A stretch of DNA of 51,639 bases from the NCBI GenBank assembly GCA_028282505.1, contig JANQHV010000259.1, positions 1 to 51,639 of the forward strand, in the 5' to 3' direction. The notes under the pieces were generated by a model that did not search any database, was not told the origin of the DNA, and saw only the letters and a list, made by a program, of their open reading frames with translations. This document shows positions 34,196-43,343 of this stretch, one piece after another; position 1 is the first letter of the stretch; every line of letters begins with the position of its first letter. This DNA comes from SAR324 cluster bacterium (GTDB taxonomy: Bacteria > SAR324 > NAC60-12). The position numbers were made by a program, and so were the translations under genes.

Positions 34196-35176
34196 ATGCC
34201 AGGAAAAAAGGGATATCACGGAGAAAAGCCTGAAGATTACTTTCGGCCCGATCAGCCAACAACTCCTCCAATTCAGTCAAATCGGAATGGAACAGCAATA
34301 CAGGATGAATCCGGGCTGAATTTGCAAAAGTTCGATGAGTTGATGGCCAGTATTATCCCTGTATTCCAACAATCCAATACTCCCCAGCCTCCATCGCAAC
34401 AACTGGCTATCGAAACATCCGATACTGATCCTTTGGTTTCACTAAAAAAAGACGAGTCCCCTTTAATTCCAGTGATGAAGGGATATCTCTATCAAATCAA
34501 ATATGCGGTTTGCCAAAAAGGTAAAGCAGCTATCTATATTTTAGTGGAACCAGATACCAAAGAAATCCGGTTTGTGGGTCGCAGCGAAACTCCAGCAGGA
34601 AGTTATGCGTTGCATATTGCCTCAGCTCGTAATTCACGAGTGCCTAACAATGAGGAAATCTCCAGAGACAGCCTGCAAGCCTGGATTCGCTCATTAGAGA
34701 ACCAAGGGAAATTTCCAGAAATATATGTCATTGAAGAAACCAATCTCAAAACGATCATCCAACGGGAAAGAACGATTATTTCCCAATTAAAAAAACATGG
34801 AGTACATTTGCTGACGGACATGGAAAAAAAGCCTTCTGGTTTGTATACTCTGGAAGAAATGCAGTACATTGCCAAAGCTTATGGGGGGGCTTGTCTTTCA
34901 AACACGTATGTTTCATTACGCGAACCTTTGCAGTGGATTTGTTTACAAGCGCACCAATGGACACAGAGTGCGGACTGTACCCTCAAAGGGCAATGGTGTC
35001 GTCAGTGTGATAGCTTACTGGAAAAAGAAAAAGGCAAACAGGCATTCCAGGAACTACGCATACGCCGCAGTGTTTTGGCATTAAACATTGTGGGATATAC
35101 GTATCAAAGAATTGCTCGTCAGAAAAAATTAGACCCCTTCCTGGTCAAAGACATTATTGATCAGGCTGATATTTAA
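34196..35176 (+). CDS. GIY-YIG-like domain protein with C-terminal treble clef
   Basis: 326 residues. Residues ~1-90 are a proline- and glutamine-rich linker. Residues ~108-215 resemble a degraded GIY-YIG nuclease fold: AAIYILVEPD...IRFVGRS for the GIY...YIG motif, then R, W-I-R-S-L, and a RERTIISQLKKHG segment with a possible catalytic glutamate, then LTDMEKKPSG. Residues ~240-275 hold C249, H253, C268 and C271 in ICLQAHQWTQ...KGQWCRQC, a treble-clef zinc site of the kind that reads DNA or RNA ends. A helical HTH-like tail follows. Neighbours are unrelated metabolic genes. Domestic nuclease, restriction remnant and homing-type gene are all possible. Confidence 0.65.
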   Translation: MPGKKGYHGEKPEDYFRPDQPTTPPIQSNRNGTAIQDESGLNLQKFDELMASIIPVFQQSNTPQPPSQQLAIETSDTDPLVSLKKDESPLIPVMKGYLYQIKYAVCQKGKAAIYILVEPDTKEIRFVGRSETPAGSYALHIASARNSRVPNNEEISRDSLQAWIRSLENQGKFPEIYVIEETNLKTIIQRERTIISQLKKHGVHLLTDMEKKPSGLYTLEEMQYIAKAYGGACLSNTYVSLREPLQWICLQAHQWTQSADCTLKGQWCRQCDSLLEKEKGKQAFQELRIRRSVLALNIVGYTYQRIARQKKLDPFLVKDIIDQADI

Positions 35177-35179
35177 TGG

Positions 35180-35198
35180 AAAGAGCATTCAGCTCTTT
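35180..35198. terminator. Candidate bidirectional terminator hairpin
   Basis: AAAGAGC and GCTCTTT form a perfect 7-bp stem around ATTCA, flanked by T on the plus strand. It lies across the glgB stop codon, between two convergent genes. The stem is AT-rich and the T-run short, so this is tentative. Confidence 0.35.
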
Positions 35199-37180
35199 TG
35201 GAAAACCAATGCCCCCAAGGGAGGCAAATTGACCAATAATCGATGGGGGCGTCCCTGACTTGAGGAAGCCTCTGACCATATTTCTTCCTGCTGATTATAG
35301 CCAGCACCTCCATACTGTTGCTCATCGCTGTCAAAGCATTTGCGGTACAAGCCATCTTCCGGTATACCAATCGGATAATCCTGTCTTGGCACCGGTGTAA
35401 AATTAAAAATAAAAAGGAGCGGAGCTTCCAGATGCACAGGGTGGCTTTTTCTGAGAAATGCATAAATGCTGTGTTCAGCATCTTGCTCATGAATCCATTC
35501 AAAACCCTTATAAACAAAATCACTGGAATACAACCCAGGGTGGTTACGGTAGAACCAATTGACAGATTCACTGAAGTGAAGCAACTGCTGGTGTTCAACC
35601 TGGTCCAACAAATGCCAATCCAGTTCTTTGGAATCTGCCCATTCATTCCATTGTCCAAATTCGGTTCCCATGAAGATAATTTTTTTACCAGGAAAGGCCA
35701 TTTTGAAAGTCAGGTATGCCCGGAAGTTAGCACGTTGCTGCCACACATCACCAGGCATCTTGTTCAACAACGACTTTTTTCCAAAAACGACCTCATCGTG
35801 TGAAATGGGCAGTACAAAATGTTCTGCAAATGCATAGGAAAAGGTATGAGATAGTAAAAAATGCTCATTTTTCCGCTCAATGGGATCGGTTTCGATATAG
35901 CGCAAAGAATCATTCATCCATCCCATGTTCCATTTCATGGAAAACCCCAACCCTCCCAGGCAGGTAGGATGACTGACCCCAGGCCAGATGGTTGACTCTT
36001 CTGCAACAGTGATCGTTCCTGGATAATAATGGGCAATCGTGTCATTCAACTCTTTCATGAAGGAGATTGCGTGCAAATTGATATTATCACCATAATAATT
36101 GGGAATCCATTGATCATGGGCTCGACTGTAATCAAGATACAGCATGGAAGCGACAGCATCCATGCGGATTCCATCAATATGGTAATAGTCCAACCAGAAT
36201 AACGCATTTGCAATCAGAAAATTACGAACTTCTTCCCTTTCGTAGTTGAAGACTTTGGTTCCCCACTCTTTATGTTCTCCAACGCGAGGATCTTCATATT
36301 CGTAGAGAGGTGTTCCATCAAAGCTACTCAAGCCTGGTTCATCCATTGAAAAATGACCAGGCACCAGATCAATGAGCACTCCAATATCGGCACAGTGGCA
36401 TTGATCAACAAAATACATCAAATCTTTAGGAGCACCAAAACGGGAAGTGGCTGCATAGTATCCGATCACTTGATATCCCCAGGATTCATCCAGGGGATGC
36501 TCTGCAATTCCCATTAATTCAATGTGTGTGTATCCCATCCTTTTTACATAAGGGATCAGTAAATCAGCCAGTTCTCGATAGGATAAGAACCAGTTATTCT
36601 CTGGATTTCTTTTCCAGGAACCCGGATGGACTTCATAAATCAAAACAGGCTCTGTGTTAAGATTTCCGTTTTTCCTTTTGTGAATCCAGTGTTGATCATG
36701 CCACTGATATCCTTCTAGATCCGCAACAACAGAGCAATTACCAGGACGCACTTCCGCTGCAAATCCGTAAGGGTCTGACTTCATCAAAATTTCCCCAGCC
36801 TTTGTTTGCACTTCGTACTTATAGATCGTTCCGGGCCCGATATCAGGAATGAATATTTCCCAAATGCCAGAAGGTTGATGAAAATTCATGATATGATGAC
36901 GACCATCCCACTGATTGAAGTGACCTACAGTACTGACCCGGCTCGCATTTGGAGCCCAAACCGAAAAATAGGTACCACTGGTGTCATTAGTCTGAGTCCA
37001 GTGTGCTCCCATTTTACGATAAATCTGATAATGGATTCCCTGATCAAATAAGGAATAATCCAGTTCAGAGAATGAGGAGCCAGGTGTGTCTGAATGGTGT
37101 TTTTCAATGACAGGCCGCTTTTTTCCTTTCTCCTTATCCAAATGCAATTTAATATTCGCCACAGTGATGTTATTGAACAA
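35189..37180 (-). CDS. glgB: 1,4-alpha-glucan branching enzyme
   Basis: 663 residues, GH13. The catalytic nucleophile is D341 in IDGIRMDAV and the general acid is E394 in TVAEEST. An N-terminal carbohydrate-binding module (FSVWAPNASRVSTVGHFNQW) and a C-terminal beta domain frame the barrel. The enzyme cuts and re-attaches alpha-1,4 chains as alpha-1,6 branches in glycogen. The start is uncertain: a TTG at 37180 gives this length, GTG at 37162 is an alternative, and neither has a clear ribosome site. It lies 44 nt behind a STAS gene in a cluster with tldD and pmbA. No other glycogen gene is adjacent except pgm, 8.5 kb away on the same strand. Confidence 0.93.
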   Translation of the reverse strand: MFNNITVANIKLHLDKEKGKKRPVIEKHHSDTPGSSFSELDYSLFDQGIHYQIYRKMGAHWTQTNDTSGTYFSVWAPNASRVSTVGHFNQWDGRHHIMNFHQPSGIWEIFIPDIGPGTIYKYEVQTKAGEILMKSDPYGFAAEVRPGNCSVVADLEGYQWHDQHWIHKRKNGNLNTEPVLIYEVHPGSWKRNPENNWFLSYRELADLLIPYVKRMGYTHIELMGIAEHPLDESWGYQVIGYYAATSRFGAPKDLMYFVDQCHCADIGVLIDLVPGHFSMDEPGLSSFDGTPLYEYEDPRVGEHKEWGTKVFNYEREEVRNFLIANALFWLDYYHIDGIRMDAVASMLYLDYSRAHDQWIPNYYGDNINLHAISFMKELNDTIAHYYPGTITVAEESTIWPGVSHPTCLGGLGFSMKWNMGWMNDSLRYIETDPIERKNEHFLLSHTFSYAFAEHFVLPISHDEVVFGKKSLLNKMPGDVWQQRANFRAYLTFKMAFPGKKIIFMGTEFGQWNEWADSKELDWHLLDQVEHQQLLHFSESVNWFYRNHPGLYSSDFVYKGFEWIHEQDAEHSIYAFLRKSHPVHLEAPLLFIFNFTPVPRQDYPIGIPEDGLYRKCFDSDEQQYGGAGYNQQEEIWSEASSSQGRPHRLLVNLPPLGALVFQKS

Positions 37181-37224
37181 TTTAAGATAAAACTGCGTAT
37201 TAAAACAGGTAAAACACCAATTTT

Positions 37225-37572
37225 TTACCTTTTGTGCTGAAAAGAGGCAAACGCATCAGCCTGGGTATCATAAATCGGTACCAGTTTGCTCAGACCAACT
37301 CGGCGGATAGACAAAAAAATGGCCTCACTCGGTTGGCATAGTGCAATATCGATTTCTTTTTCCTTTAATTCCTTGCGAAGTAGAATCATAATGGCTAATC
37401 CCGTAGAATCCATGACATCCACATCATTTAAATCAAGGATTAATGCTTCAAACACTTCTTCATTAATCAGACGAATCACATAAGAGCGTATTTTGCCAGA
37501 GTGCTGCATGTTGAGACTGCCCTTGAGCGATATCGTACAGATTTTTTCGGTAATCTTGTTTGAAATAACCAT
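37225..37572 (-). CDS. STAS-domain protein, copy 5
   Basis: 115 residues, single STAS domain with phospho-loop DVDVMDSTGLAIMILL, core aspartate and serine kept. It is not next to the other four copies. It begins 1 nt after the pmbA stop and lies 44 nt before glgB, so it is probably in the tldD-pmbA-STAS-glgB run. It might link this run to the partner-switch module at 23-25 kb, but that is only inference. Confidence 0.85.
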   Translation of the reverse strand: MVISNKITEKICTISLKGSLNMQHSGKIRSYVIRLINEEVFEALILDLNDVDVMDSTGLAIMILLRKELKEKEIDIALCQPSEAIFLSIRRVGLSKLVPIYDTQADAFASFQHKR

Positions 37573-37573
37573 T

Positions 37574-38950
37574 TCATCCCCCTGTCACACTGATACCATC
37601 AATCAGAATATAGGGAGCCTGAGCCCCACCAATCGTTGTGTGCAAGTTCGATCCAACTGCCTGTATCTGTTGCAATGTTTCAAATAAATTACCAGATACC
37701 ATTGTCTCATCAACTGCATGACTCCGTTCTCCATTCTGTAGCCACCATGAATTCTTGACAACACCGGAGAACTGGCCTGAAATTGGGTCAGAATTACCAC
37801 TAAAGCGTTTTAGAACCAATCCTGTACCGAGCTCTCTGCCAATCATTGCATCAGACACCTCTTGGTTGTTCACTCCCTCAATAACCAGATTAGAAAATCC
37901 AATTTGCGGTAAAGAACTTGCGTCTCCTGATGCATTTCCAGTTGGTTTGGTGCCCGATTGGTGAGCACTGAAACAATTGTGTCCAATAAAATTCAGTCGC
38001 CCTTCCTTGATGATTTCATGATTTGCTGTGGAAATCCCTTCCCTGTCAAAGGGATTCCAACCTGCTGGCCGTTCTTTATTGAGGGGAGTTTCTCGGATCG
38101 TTAACAATTCTGAAGCAACTTGTTCCCCCACCTGATTTTTCCAGGAACTGATCCCATCAACATGGTTTTTTCCGTTGGCATTGAATTCTACTGCATGTCC
38201 CAGGATATCAACCACGGCAACAGGGTGCAACAGTACGGCTCCTTTATAATCTTTGGCGGGACGGGGAGATAAAGAACCTGTCAAGGACTGGCGAAATCGT
38301 GCCATGGTTTTGATGATTTCGCTTTCCAGGTTGGCTTTATTCCAAACACAACCGCCATCATAATCAAAACTGGTCACCTCCGTTTCTGTTTTCCCCATGC
38401 CCATAGCATACCAGGAGCAATTCGTTGCTGCTGCCTGCTGAGAAAAACCATTGGAATTGGACATGGTCCAGAATTGCAAAACACAGGAAATTTCCGCACG
38501 ATCCAGTGCGATCTTTTTTTCCTTGAATGCTTCATCAACAACAAGTTGTAAATAATGATATAAATCAGCAGGGGACAATGTCTGTAATGCGGGGTCAAAG
38601 TTTTCAGAATATCCCATCCTCTCAGTTTTCTCCGCAATCCGATGATGTTCACTGGGAACTGAAAGAGAGGCCAATTGTTTTGTTTCTGAAGCAATTTCTC
38701 GAAGAACCGATGACTCATTCGAATTGGTTGTCATGAATCCCAATTTTCCATCAACAATCGTGCGAATTCCATAAATAGAAGTGGTGTTGCTTTTACTGAC
38801 AGAAAAATCAGTTCCTTCGAACACCACACTGGATTCAATAATATGCTGCGCAAAAACTTCACTGTTGACTCCAGCGGTGGTTTCACACTCATTGAGCATG
38901 ATCTCACTATTCTTCATTAATTCCGTAATCACGTCTTGAGGTGTTTTCAT
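37574..38950 (-). CDS. pmbA: PmbA/TldE metallopeptidase-like subunit
   Basis: 458 residues from the ATG at 38948-38950, preceded by GGAGG and overlapping the tldD stop by ATGA. A longer frame to 39052 runs through tldD. The TldD/PmbA fold is seen throughout (DFSVSKSNTTSIYGIRTIVDG, SPRPAKDYKGAVLLHPVAVVDILGHAVEFNANGK, GLVLKRFSGNSDPISGQFSGVV). PmbA forms a heterodimer with TldD that degrades unfolded peptides and matures some modified peptides. It lacks the HExxxH motif, as usual for the TldE half. Confidence 0.92.
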   Translation of the reverse strand: MKTPQDVITELMKNSEIMLNECETTAGVNSEVFAQHIIESSVVFEGTDFSVSKSNTTSIYGIRTIVDGKLGFMTTNSNESSVLREIASETKQLASLSVPSEHHRIAEKTERMGYSENFDPALQTLSPADLYHYLQLVVDEAFKEKKIALDRAEISCVLQFWTMSNSNGFSQQAAATNCSWYAMGMGKTETEVTSFDYDGGCVWNKANLESEIIKTMARFRQSLTGSLSPRPAKDYKGAVLLHPVAVVDILGHAVEFNANGKNHVDGISSWKNQVGEQVASELLTIRETPLNKERPAGWNPFDREGISTANHEIIKEGRLNFIGHNCFSAHQSGTKPTGNASGDASSLPQIGFSNLVIEGVNNQEVSDAMIGRELGTGLVLKRFSGNSDPISGQFSGVVKNSWWLQNGERSHAVDETMVSGNLFETLQQIQAVGSNLHTTIGGAQAPYILIDGISVTGG

Positions 38951-40350
38951 GATTGAGATCCTCCTACCAAAAGTTGACATCGTATGTAAGGCCCACCCGC
39001 ATCCACTTTTGCCAGTTGCCCTTTCCCACAATGGCCTGCTCCGAGATCCCATTTAAAATCCTGACTCACAGCATCCACGGATTGCAAAACGTCAAAGGCT
39101 TTTCCTGAAACCGTCAATTCCTGGACATAATCTCCCAGTTTCCCATTTTGAATCTGACGTACTTTTGAAGCACCAAACATAAATTCACCTGTCGCATCAG
39201 CCTGCCCTCCCCCAGGACCATCAATGTAATAACCATTATCAATGCCTGCAATCATTTCTTCCAGCGTATCATTGCCTGGTTCAATATAGGTGTTGCGCAT
39301 ACGAATGAGTGGCTCGTCACTGAAGACCCATGCTCTGGCATTGCCAGTAGGCGTCACTCCATATTCTGCGGCTGACTCACGATTATGGAGATAGCTAATC
39401 AGTTTGCCCTCTTGGATAATCGTTGTTTTTTGGCATAGCACTCCCTCATCGTCCACTGGCAATTCGCCACCAGCACCGTCATAATATTCGCTATGCCCAC
39501 TATCACATAAAGTGACCAGGGAAGAGGCGACCATCTGATTCATTTTTTCTGCAGCAACCGAACCGGATTTGACAAAATCCGCCTCGACGGTGTGCCCAAT
39601 GGCTTCATGACTCAGCAAACCAACCATAGCAGGAGCCAAAATAACGGTCTTTTTTCCACCTTCCCCTTCAGGGGCTTTGAGCATCGCCACCGCTTCTTCT
39701 GCGGCACCAGCAATGAATGATTCCATCGGTTTGTCATGAAAGAGACAGTCCCAATTTCCTGTCACCCCCACCGTTTCCATTCCTTTGGAATGTCGGCTCC
39801 CATCTGCACCAAACGCAATGAGTCGCAATTCAGGGCGTGCCAGTTTGATGTGGCAGTCCGCACCATCGGATGTGAGGATAATCTTATTTTCAAATACTTC
39901 AGAATACCGACAAATCGCCGCTTCAATTTTTTGGGCTTCTTGACTCAACTTTTCTTCAGCGTTCCTCACAAAATCAAACTTCTCTTCCAGTGGCATCGTA
40001 AACAAATCATCATAACCACTAACGAAAAAATCACCTTTTGCCAGTTGAGAGGTCGTTGCCAATTGAATTTTATGTTTTTTACGCTCACTCAACGCCTGAG
40101 CCAGTTGCTCTGCATCTCGCAATGCTTTTTCCAAGCCATCCTTTGATAAATCAGAGGTTGAAGCAAATCCCCAGGAACCTCTTGCCAATACACGAATCCC
40201 CACTCCTTCATAATGCTTCGAATTCATTTCATCGACTTCTCCTTTACGCACTCCCAACGACCTGCTCCGTCGATTGTGGTAACGCATTTCCGTCCAATGT
40301 GCCGCTCCTGACAAAATTTGTCGCAGTCGGTCTCTTATTGCCGTATCCAT
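38947..40350 (-). CDS. tldD: TldD metalloprotease subunit
   Basis: 467 residues from the ATG at 40348-40350, with GGGAG upstream; a longer frame to 40494 has no ribosome site. The HExxxH zinc motif HEAIGH is at 248-253. The C-terminal part has GGQADATGEFMFGASKV and GHCGKGQLAKVDAGGP. With PmbA it forms the TldD/E peptidase. It is the first gene of the minus-strand cluster; a candidate promoter lies 85 nt upstream. Confidence 0.94.
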   Translation of the reverse strand: MDTAIRDRLRQILSGAAHWTEMRYHNRRSRSLGVRKGEVDEMNSKHYEGVGIRVLARGSWGFASTSDLSKDGLEKALRDAEQLAQALSERKKHKIQLATTSQLAKGDFFVSGYDDLFTMPLEEKFDFVRNAEEKLSQEAQKIEAAICRYSEVFENKIILTSDGADCHIKLARPELRLIAFGADGSRHSKGMETVGVTGNWDCLFHDKPMESFIAGAAEEAVAMLKAPEGEGGKKTVILAPAMVGLLSHEAIGHTVEADFVKSGSVAAEKMNQMVASSLVTLCDSGHSEYYDGAGGELPVDDEGVLCQKTTIIQEGKLISYLHNRESAAEYGVTPTGNARAWVFSDEPLIRMRNTYIEPGNDTLEEMIAGIDNGYYIDGPGGGQADATGEFMFGASKVRQIQNGKLGDYVQELTVSGKAFDVLQSVDAVSQDFKWDLGAGHCGKGQLAKVDAGGPYIRCQLLVGGSQS

Positions 40351-40434
40351 TTGTTCTCCCTGATGAAATATTGCGGATAATCTATGAAGATGTTCCAACG
40401 TTGTGATGTTGGATTCATTATTTATTTTACGACT

Positions 40435-40462
40435 AGTATATACTTTTATCCTGCTAGGACAA
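40435..40462 (-). promoter_or_regulatory. Candidate sigma-70 promoter for tldD
   Basis: Read on the minus strand: TTGTCC (40457-40462), 16 nt, then TATACT (40435-40440). The -10 is one base from consensus; the -35 matches in four of six. It lies in the 231-nt gap upstream of tldD. Confidence 0.4.
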
Positions 40463-40581
40463 GACCTTACATGGATTTTACAAGTCACGAGCACAATTCG
40501 CCACTTTTTGTGATCCTACATGTAAAAGATCGTATTCCTTTCCAGAAAGCGGAACTTTAAACGCAACCTGGTCTGAATATA

Positions 40582-41880
40582 TCATGGAGATAACAATCGT
40601 TGTTGACCTTCTGAATCAGAAGCGGCGACTTCCTTGGTTGCTTGGGGCTCTGGAATTTGGTCATCAGAGGTTTGGGAGAGAGCTGTTGTATGTTTGGGCA
40701 GGTTGGGCTGATCACTAAAAAGCAAGCGTGCTGGAGTATTGAGCCAGGCAGCAATGATCTCTTGCTTGTCTGGTGGAACTGGTTTTTTCCCCTTGATCCA
40801 ATTGTCGAGCAGACTGGGCTCAACTTTGACAAAGGGCAATAAATCTTTGGCATTTTTCTTTTCTTTTTGCATGGTTTCTTGCAATAGGAGGGCCCATCGT
40901 TCTGTTCCACGGGGCTTGACCTTAAAAAATGAGAGACCGGCATCATGAATCCGAGCATAAGCGTGTTCAGACAACAAGCCAGAGATGATGGCAACAAAAG
41001 ACAGGAAAAATGGATTGAGTCCTTGAGTGGGATCACTGGTGCTGCTATTTGCAGAAATCATCCCTTCCCCAGATTTGGTCAAAACAAAAATAGCAATCGC
41101 TGTGATCATTCCCAGAAAAGGGCGTAGTGCGTACCAGGAAAATGGTTGCCGTTCTTCGTCTGACAAAAAAGTTCGGGTGAGATTGATCAGAGAACCCAAT
41201 GTCCCCATTGAGGCAGTCAGAATCAAAATAAGCAACTCTGTGGGGAGTTTCGCAATCTTATCGAAACCAAAAGCTTGCATGCCTCCAAACTCTGTCATGT
41301 AATCTCCCATCACTTCATTTTCCGAGAGGATACGGCGTTCAATCTTCAATTCTTCGAGATTAAAGCGGATGTCTTCTATCGCCATACGAGTGCTGCCAAA
41401 CTTGCGTTGTACTTTAAATAAGCTTGTCTTGGCACTCGTGATACTATGCTGAGTGTGTAGAAGAGATTGACACAATTCTTGAATGGTGGCATCAACGTTC
41501 GATTCAGTGGACTGACAAACGGTTTTTGGATAATTCCCAGTAGCAGAAATATCAAGCCAGATTTTTTCTTCTTCCAATCGTAGACTGGTCAAGTGTGCTT
41601 CTTGTTCCGAAACTTTTTGTAAATTTTTTTGCCATTCTTGATCCAAGGTGGCTAATGCTTTATTTCGCAGTTTGATTTGATCATCTAAATCCTGCACACT
41701 TTGTAAAAATCGGATGACAGAAGAGACCGTGACATTTTCCCGGTTTCCCTGGATTTTCATCTGTAATTGATAAGAGCTAAACGTTCCCACAACAGCCCAA
41801 AGTGACAGAGCGTACAGCAAAACTAACCAAATGCCGATGATCAAACGATTTTTCGTAACAAATTCTACTCTTGGCGTCAT
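40582..41880 (-). CDS. Four-helix membrane protein with coiled coil and C-terminal HTH-like tail
   Basis: 432 residues, not recognised as a named family. A transmembrane helix at ~12-33 is followed by a ~170-residue coiled coil (residues ~45-200), then three more helices (~213-235, 252-269, 290-310). A cytoplasmic tail of ~120 residues follows. In the tail, residues ~330-385 (LLQETMQKEKKNAKDLLPFVKVEPSLLDNWIKGKKPVPPDKQ) look like an XRE-type helix-turn-helix. Its start codon overlaps the stop of the substrate-binding protein gene upstream (TAATG), so the pair is an operon. It may sense a ligand delivered by that protein; this is inference. Confidence 0.7.
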   Translation of the reverse strand: MTPRVEFVTKNRLIIGIWLVLLYALSLWAVVGTFSSYQLQMKIQGNRENVTVSSVIRFLQSVQDLDDQIKLRNKALATLDQEWQKNLQKVSEQEAHLTSLRLEEEKIWLDISATGNYPKTVCQSTESNVDATIQELCQSLLHTQHSITSAKTSLFKVQRKFGSTRMAIEDIRFNLEELKIERRILSENEVMGDYMTEFGGMQAFGFDKIAKLPTELLILILTASMGTLGSLINLTRTFLSDEERQPFSWYALRPFLGMITAIAIFVLTKSGEGMISANSSTSDPTQGLNPFFLSFVAIISGLLSEHAYARIHDAGLSFFKVKPRGTERWALLLQETMQKEKKNAKDLLPFVKVEPSLLDNWIKGKKPVPPDKQEIIAAWLNTPARLLFSDQPNLPKHTTALSQTSDDQIPEPQATKEVAASDSEGQQRLLSP

Positions 41881-43031
41881 TAATAAATACTCCCTGCAAT
41901 TGATAAGATTTCCAGCGGAACTTCAAAATCGATACGATGTGCTGTGGTGAGGTTGATGGCTGGTGTGAGAGGTTTTTCCAAAACCATTGGCAATGCACGA
42001 GGAGAAATGCCATTAAGGATACTGGCCATTGTTTTGGCATAAAACCAACCAGTATAAATATTGTTGCTGCGATTGGAGGTACCCAACAAAATTCCTCGTG
42101 CCACATCATCCTCCCCAGATTGGCTGTAAGTTGGAATTTTTGCTTCAAAAAAAGGTGTCAGTAATTTGGGCAGTTTACTCAATTTGATCTGAGGATTGAC
42201 TGTGAGGTAAAATGCATCAATTGTACGGGCTAGTTTTTGGTGACATTCGAATACTTTCTTTAAATAATGGGATTCTCCCTGTTTTGCATCTTCTGGCTTG
42301 ATGAGACATGGAACCACTTGAAATCCTTTCTTTTCCGCAACTGCCTCGACGAAAGTTATTCCGGCATAACTGCGGTCGATGGGGGTGTCATTATATACAA
42401 GTCCCAACTTTTCAAAAACGACAGTGTCATAAAAGAACTCAATCTGCTTGGAATATTTTTGTGGCTCCAACTTCGCATGAACATGATCGTATCCCGAATC
42501 ACGAATACCCTTGACAATGCCTGCTCCCAAAGGATCTGAGGCAGACATGACCATAGTCGGGGTGGAGTGGAGATTGTTGGCCAGAGCCTGTCCTGCTAAA
42601 GTTCCCATCGCAATGATGAGATCAAAATGATTCATCTTCAAACGCTGGATCATTTCCTGTTCGGTGGAAGGCAGTGATTGTTTTTCCAGAGACATATCAT
42701 AATAGGCATCCTGGACAAATTCTAAATAATCGCTCTTAATATTTTTAGCCAGCCAAAGCCACATGGAGTGGGTATCGGTTGCATTGGCAAAAGTGGGCAA
42801 GGGGGTCTTTTCAATCCAGCCGTATTTCATCAAACCTTGCACCAATCCCTGGAGCGTACTCAAGTAATCTTTGTAAGAGGTTCCTTGACAATAGGCGACT
42901 CTCCGTTTTATCCCACTCTCGGTACGAGGAAGGATTTCATAAATTTCGTTAGCAGAGGTTTCTTGTTCTGAAACACAAAGAAAGATTGAAACAATAATGA
43001 AGGCAATCGCAGACCAGCGTGACTTGCTCAT
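41880..43031 (-). CDS. ABC-transporter-type substrate-binding protein (PF04392-like)
   Basis: 383 residues. A cleavable signal peptide (~1-27) ends at TSANE, so it is periplasmic. The rest has the ABC_sub_bind fold: ...RVAYCQGTSYKDY, FDLIIAMGTLAGQALANN, TPTMVMSASDPLGAGIV, and YAGITFVEAVAEKKG. Relatives bind small ligands or act as sensor domains of two-component systems. No permease or ATPase is adjacent; the partner is the membrane protein that overlaps its stop codon. Upstream lies the left inverted repeat at 43131. GAGGG-like pairing precedes the ATG. Confidence 0.82.
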   Translation of the reverse strand: MSKSRWSAIAFIIVSIFLCVSEQETSANEIYEILPRTESGIKRRVAYCQGTSYKDYLSTLQGLVQGLMKYGWIEKTPLPTFANATDTHSMWLWLAKNIKSDYLEFVQDAYYDMSLEKQSLPSTEQEMIQRLKMNHFDLIIAMGTLAGQALANNLHSTPTMVMSASDPLGAGIVKGIRDSGYDHVHAKLEPQKYSKQIEFFYDTVVFEKLGLVYNDTPIDRSYAGITFVEAVAEKKGFQVVPCLIKPEDAKQGESHYLKKVFECHQKLARTIDAFYLTVNPQIKLSKLPKLLTPFFEAKIPTYSQSGEDDVARGILLGTSNRSNNIYTGWFYAKTMASILNGISPRALPMVLEKPLTPAINLTTAHRIDFEVPLEILSIAGSIY

Positions 43032-43130
43032 AGGACCCTCTGAAGACTTAGCATGATATTATACACAAAAGACCAGCAATCTGGCGGGTGTGATGTCAAC
43101 TCGAAGAATCATGATCAGTGATTGTTATCT

Positions 43131-43186
43131 CATAACAAAATGAGAGATCTTTGTATATGGGGAGGAGGTACCTATTTTTCCGGGGA
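43131..43186 (+). repeat. Left inverted repeat flanking the Rpn gene
   Basis: 56 bp starting CATAACAAAAT, containing TTTGTATATGGGGA and ATTTTTCCGGGGA. The same sequence, roughly 45 of 56 positions alike by eye, occurs in the opposite orientation at 44623-44678. Similarity decays over a further ~40 bp inward. It lies in the 312-nt gap beyond the Rpn stop. Confidence 0.8.
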
Positions 43187-43343
43187 TGTTTTTTGATTAA
43201 TAATTTCAGTATCTTAAAAAATGGATTTTTGTTTTTTTATTAGTAGATTAGACAGGAGTCAGGCAATTTGGGTGGAGATGAATGAGGATTTCAATTCATA
43301 TCTGACAAAGACGATATCACTAGGAAGAGGTTAAAGCTAATCG

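Noticed and set aside
40557-41036. Second minus-strand frame inside the membrane-protein gene
   Set aside because: Overlaps the longer gene in another frame and lacks any recognisable family or start signal.
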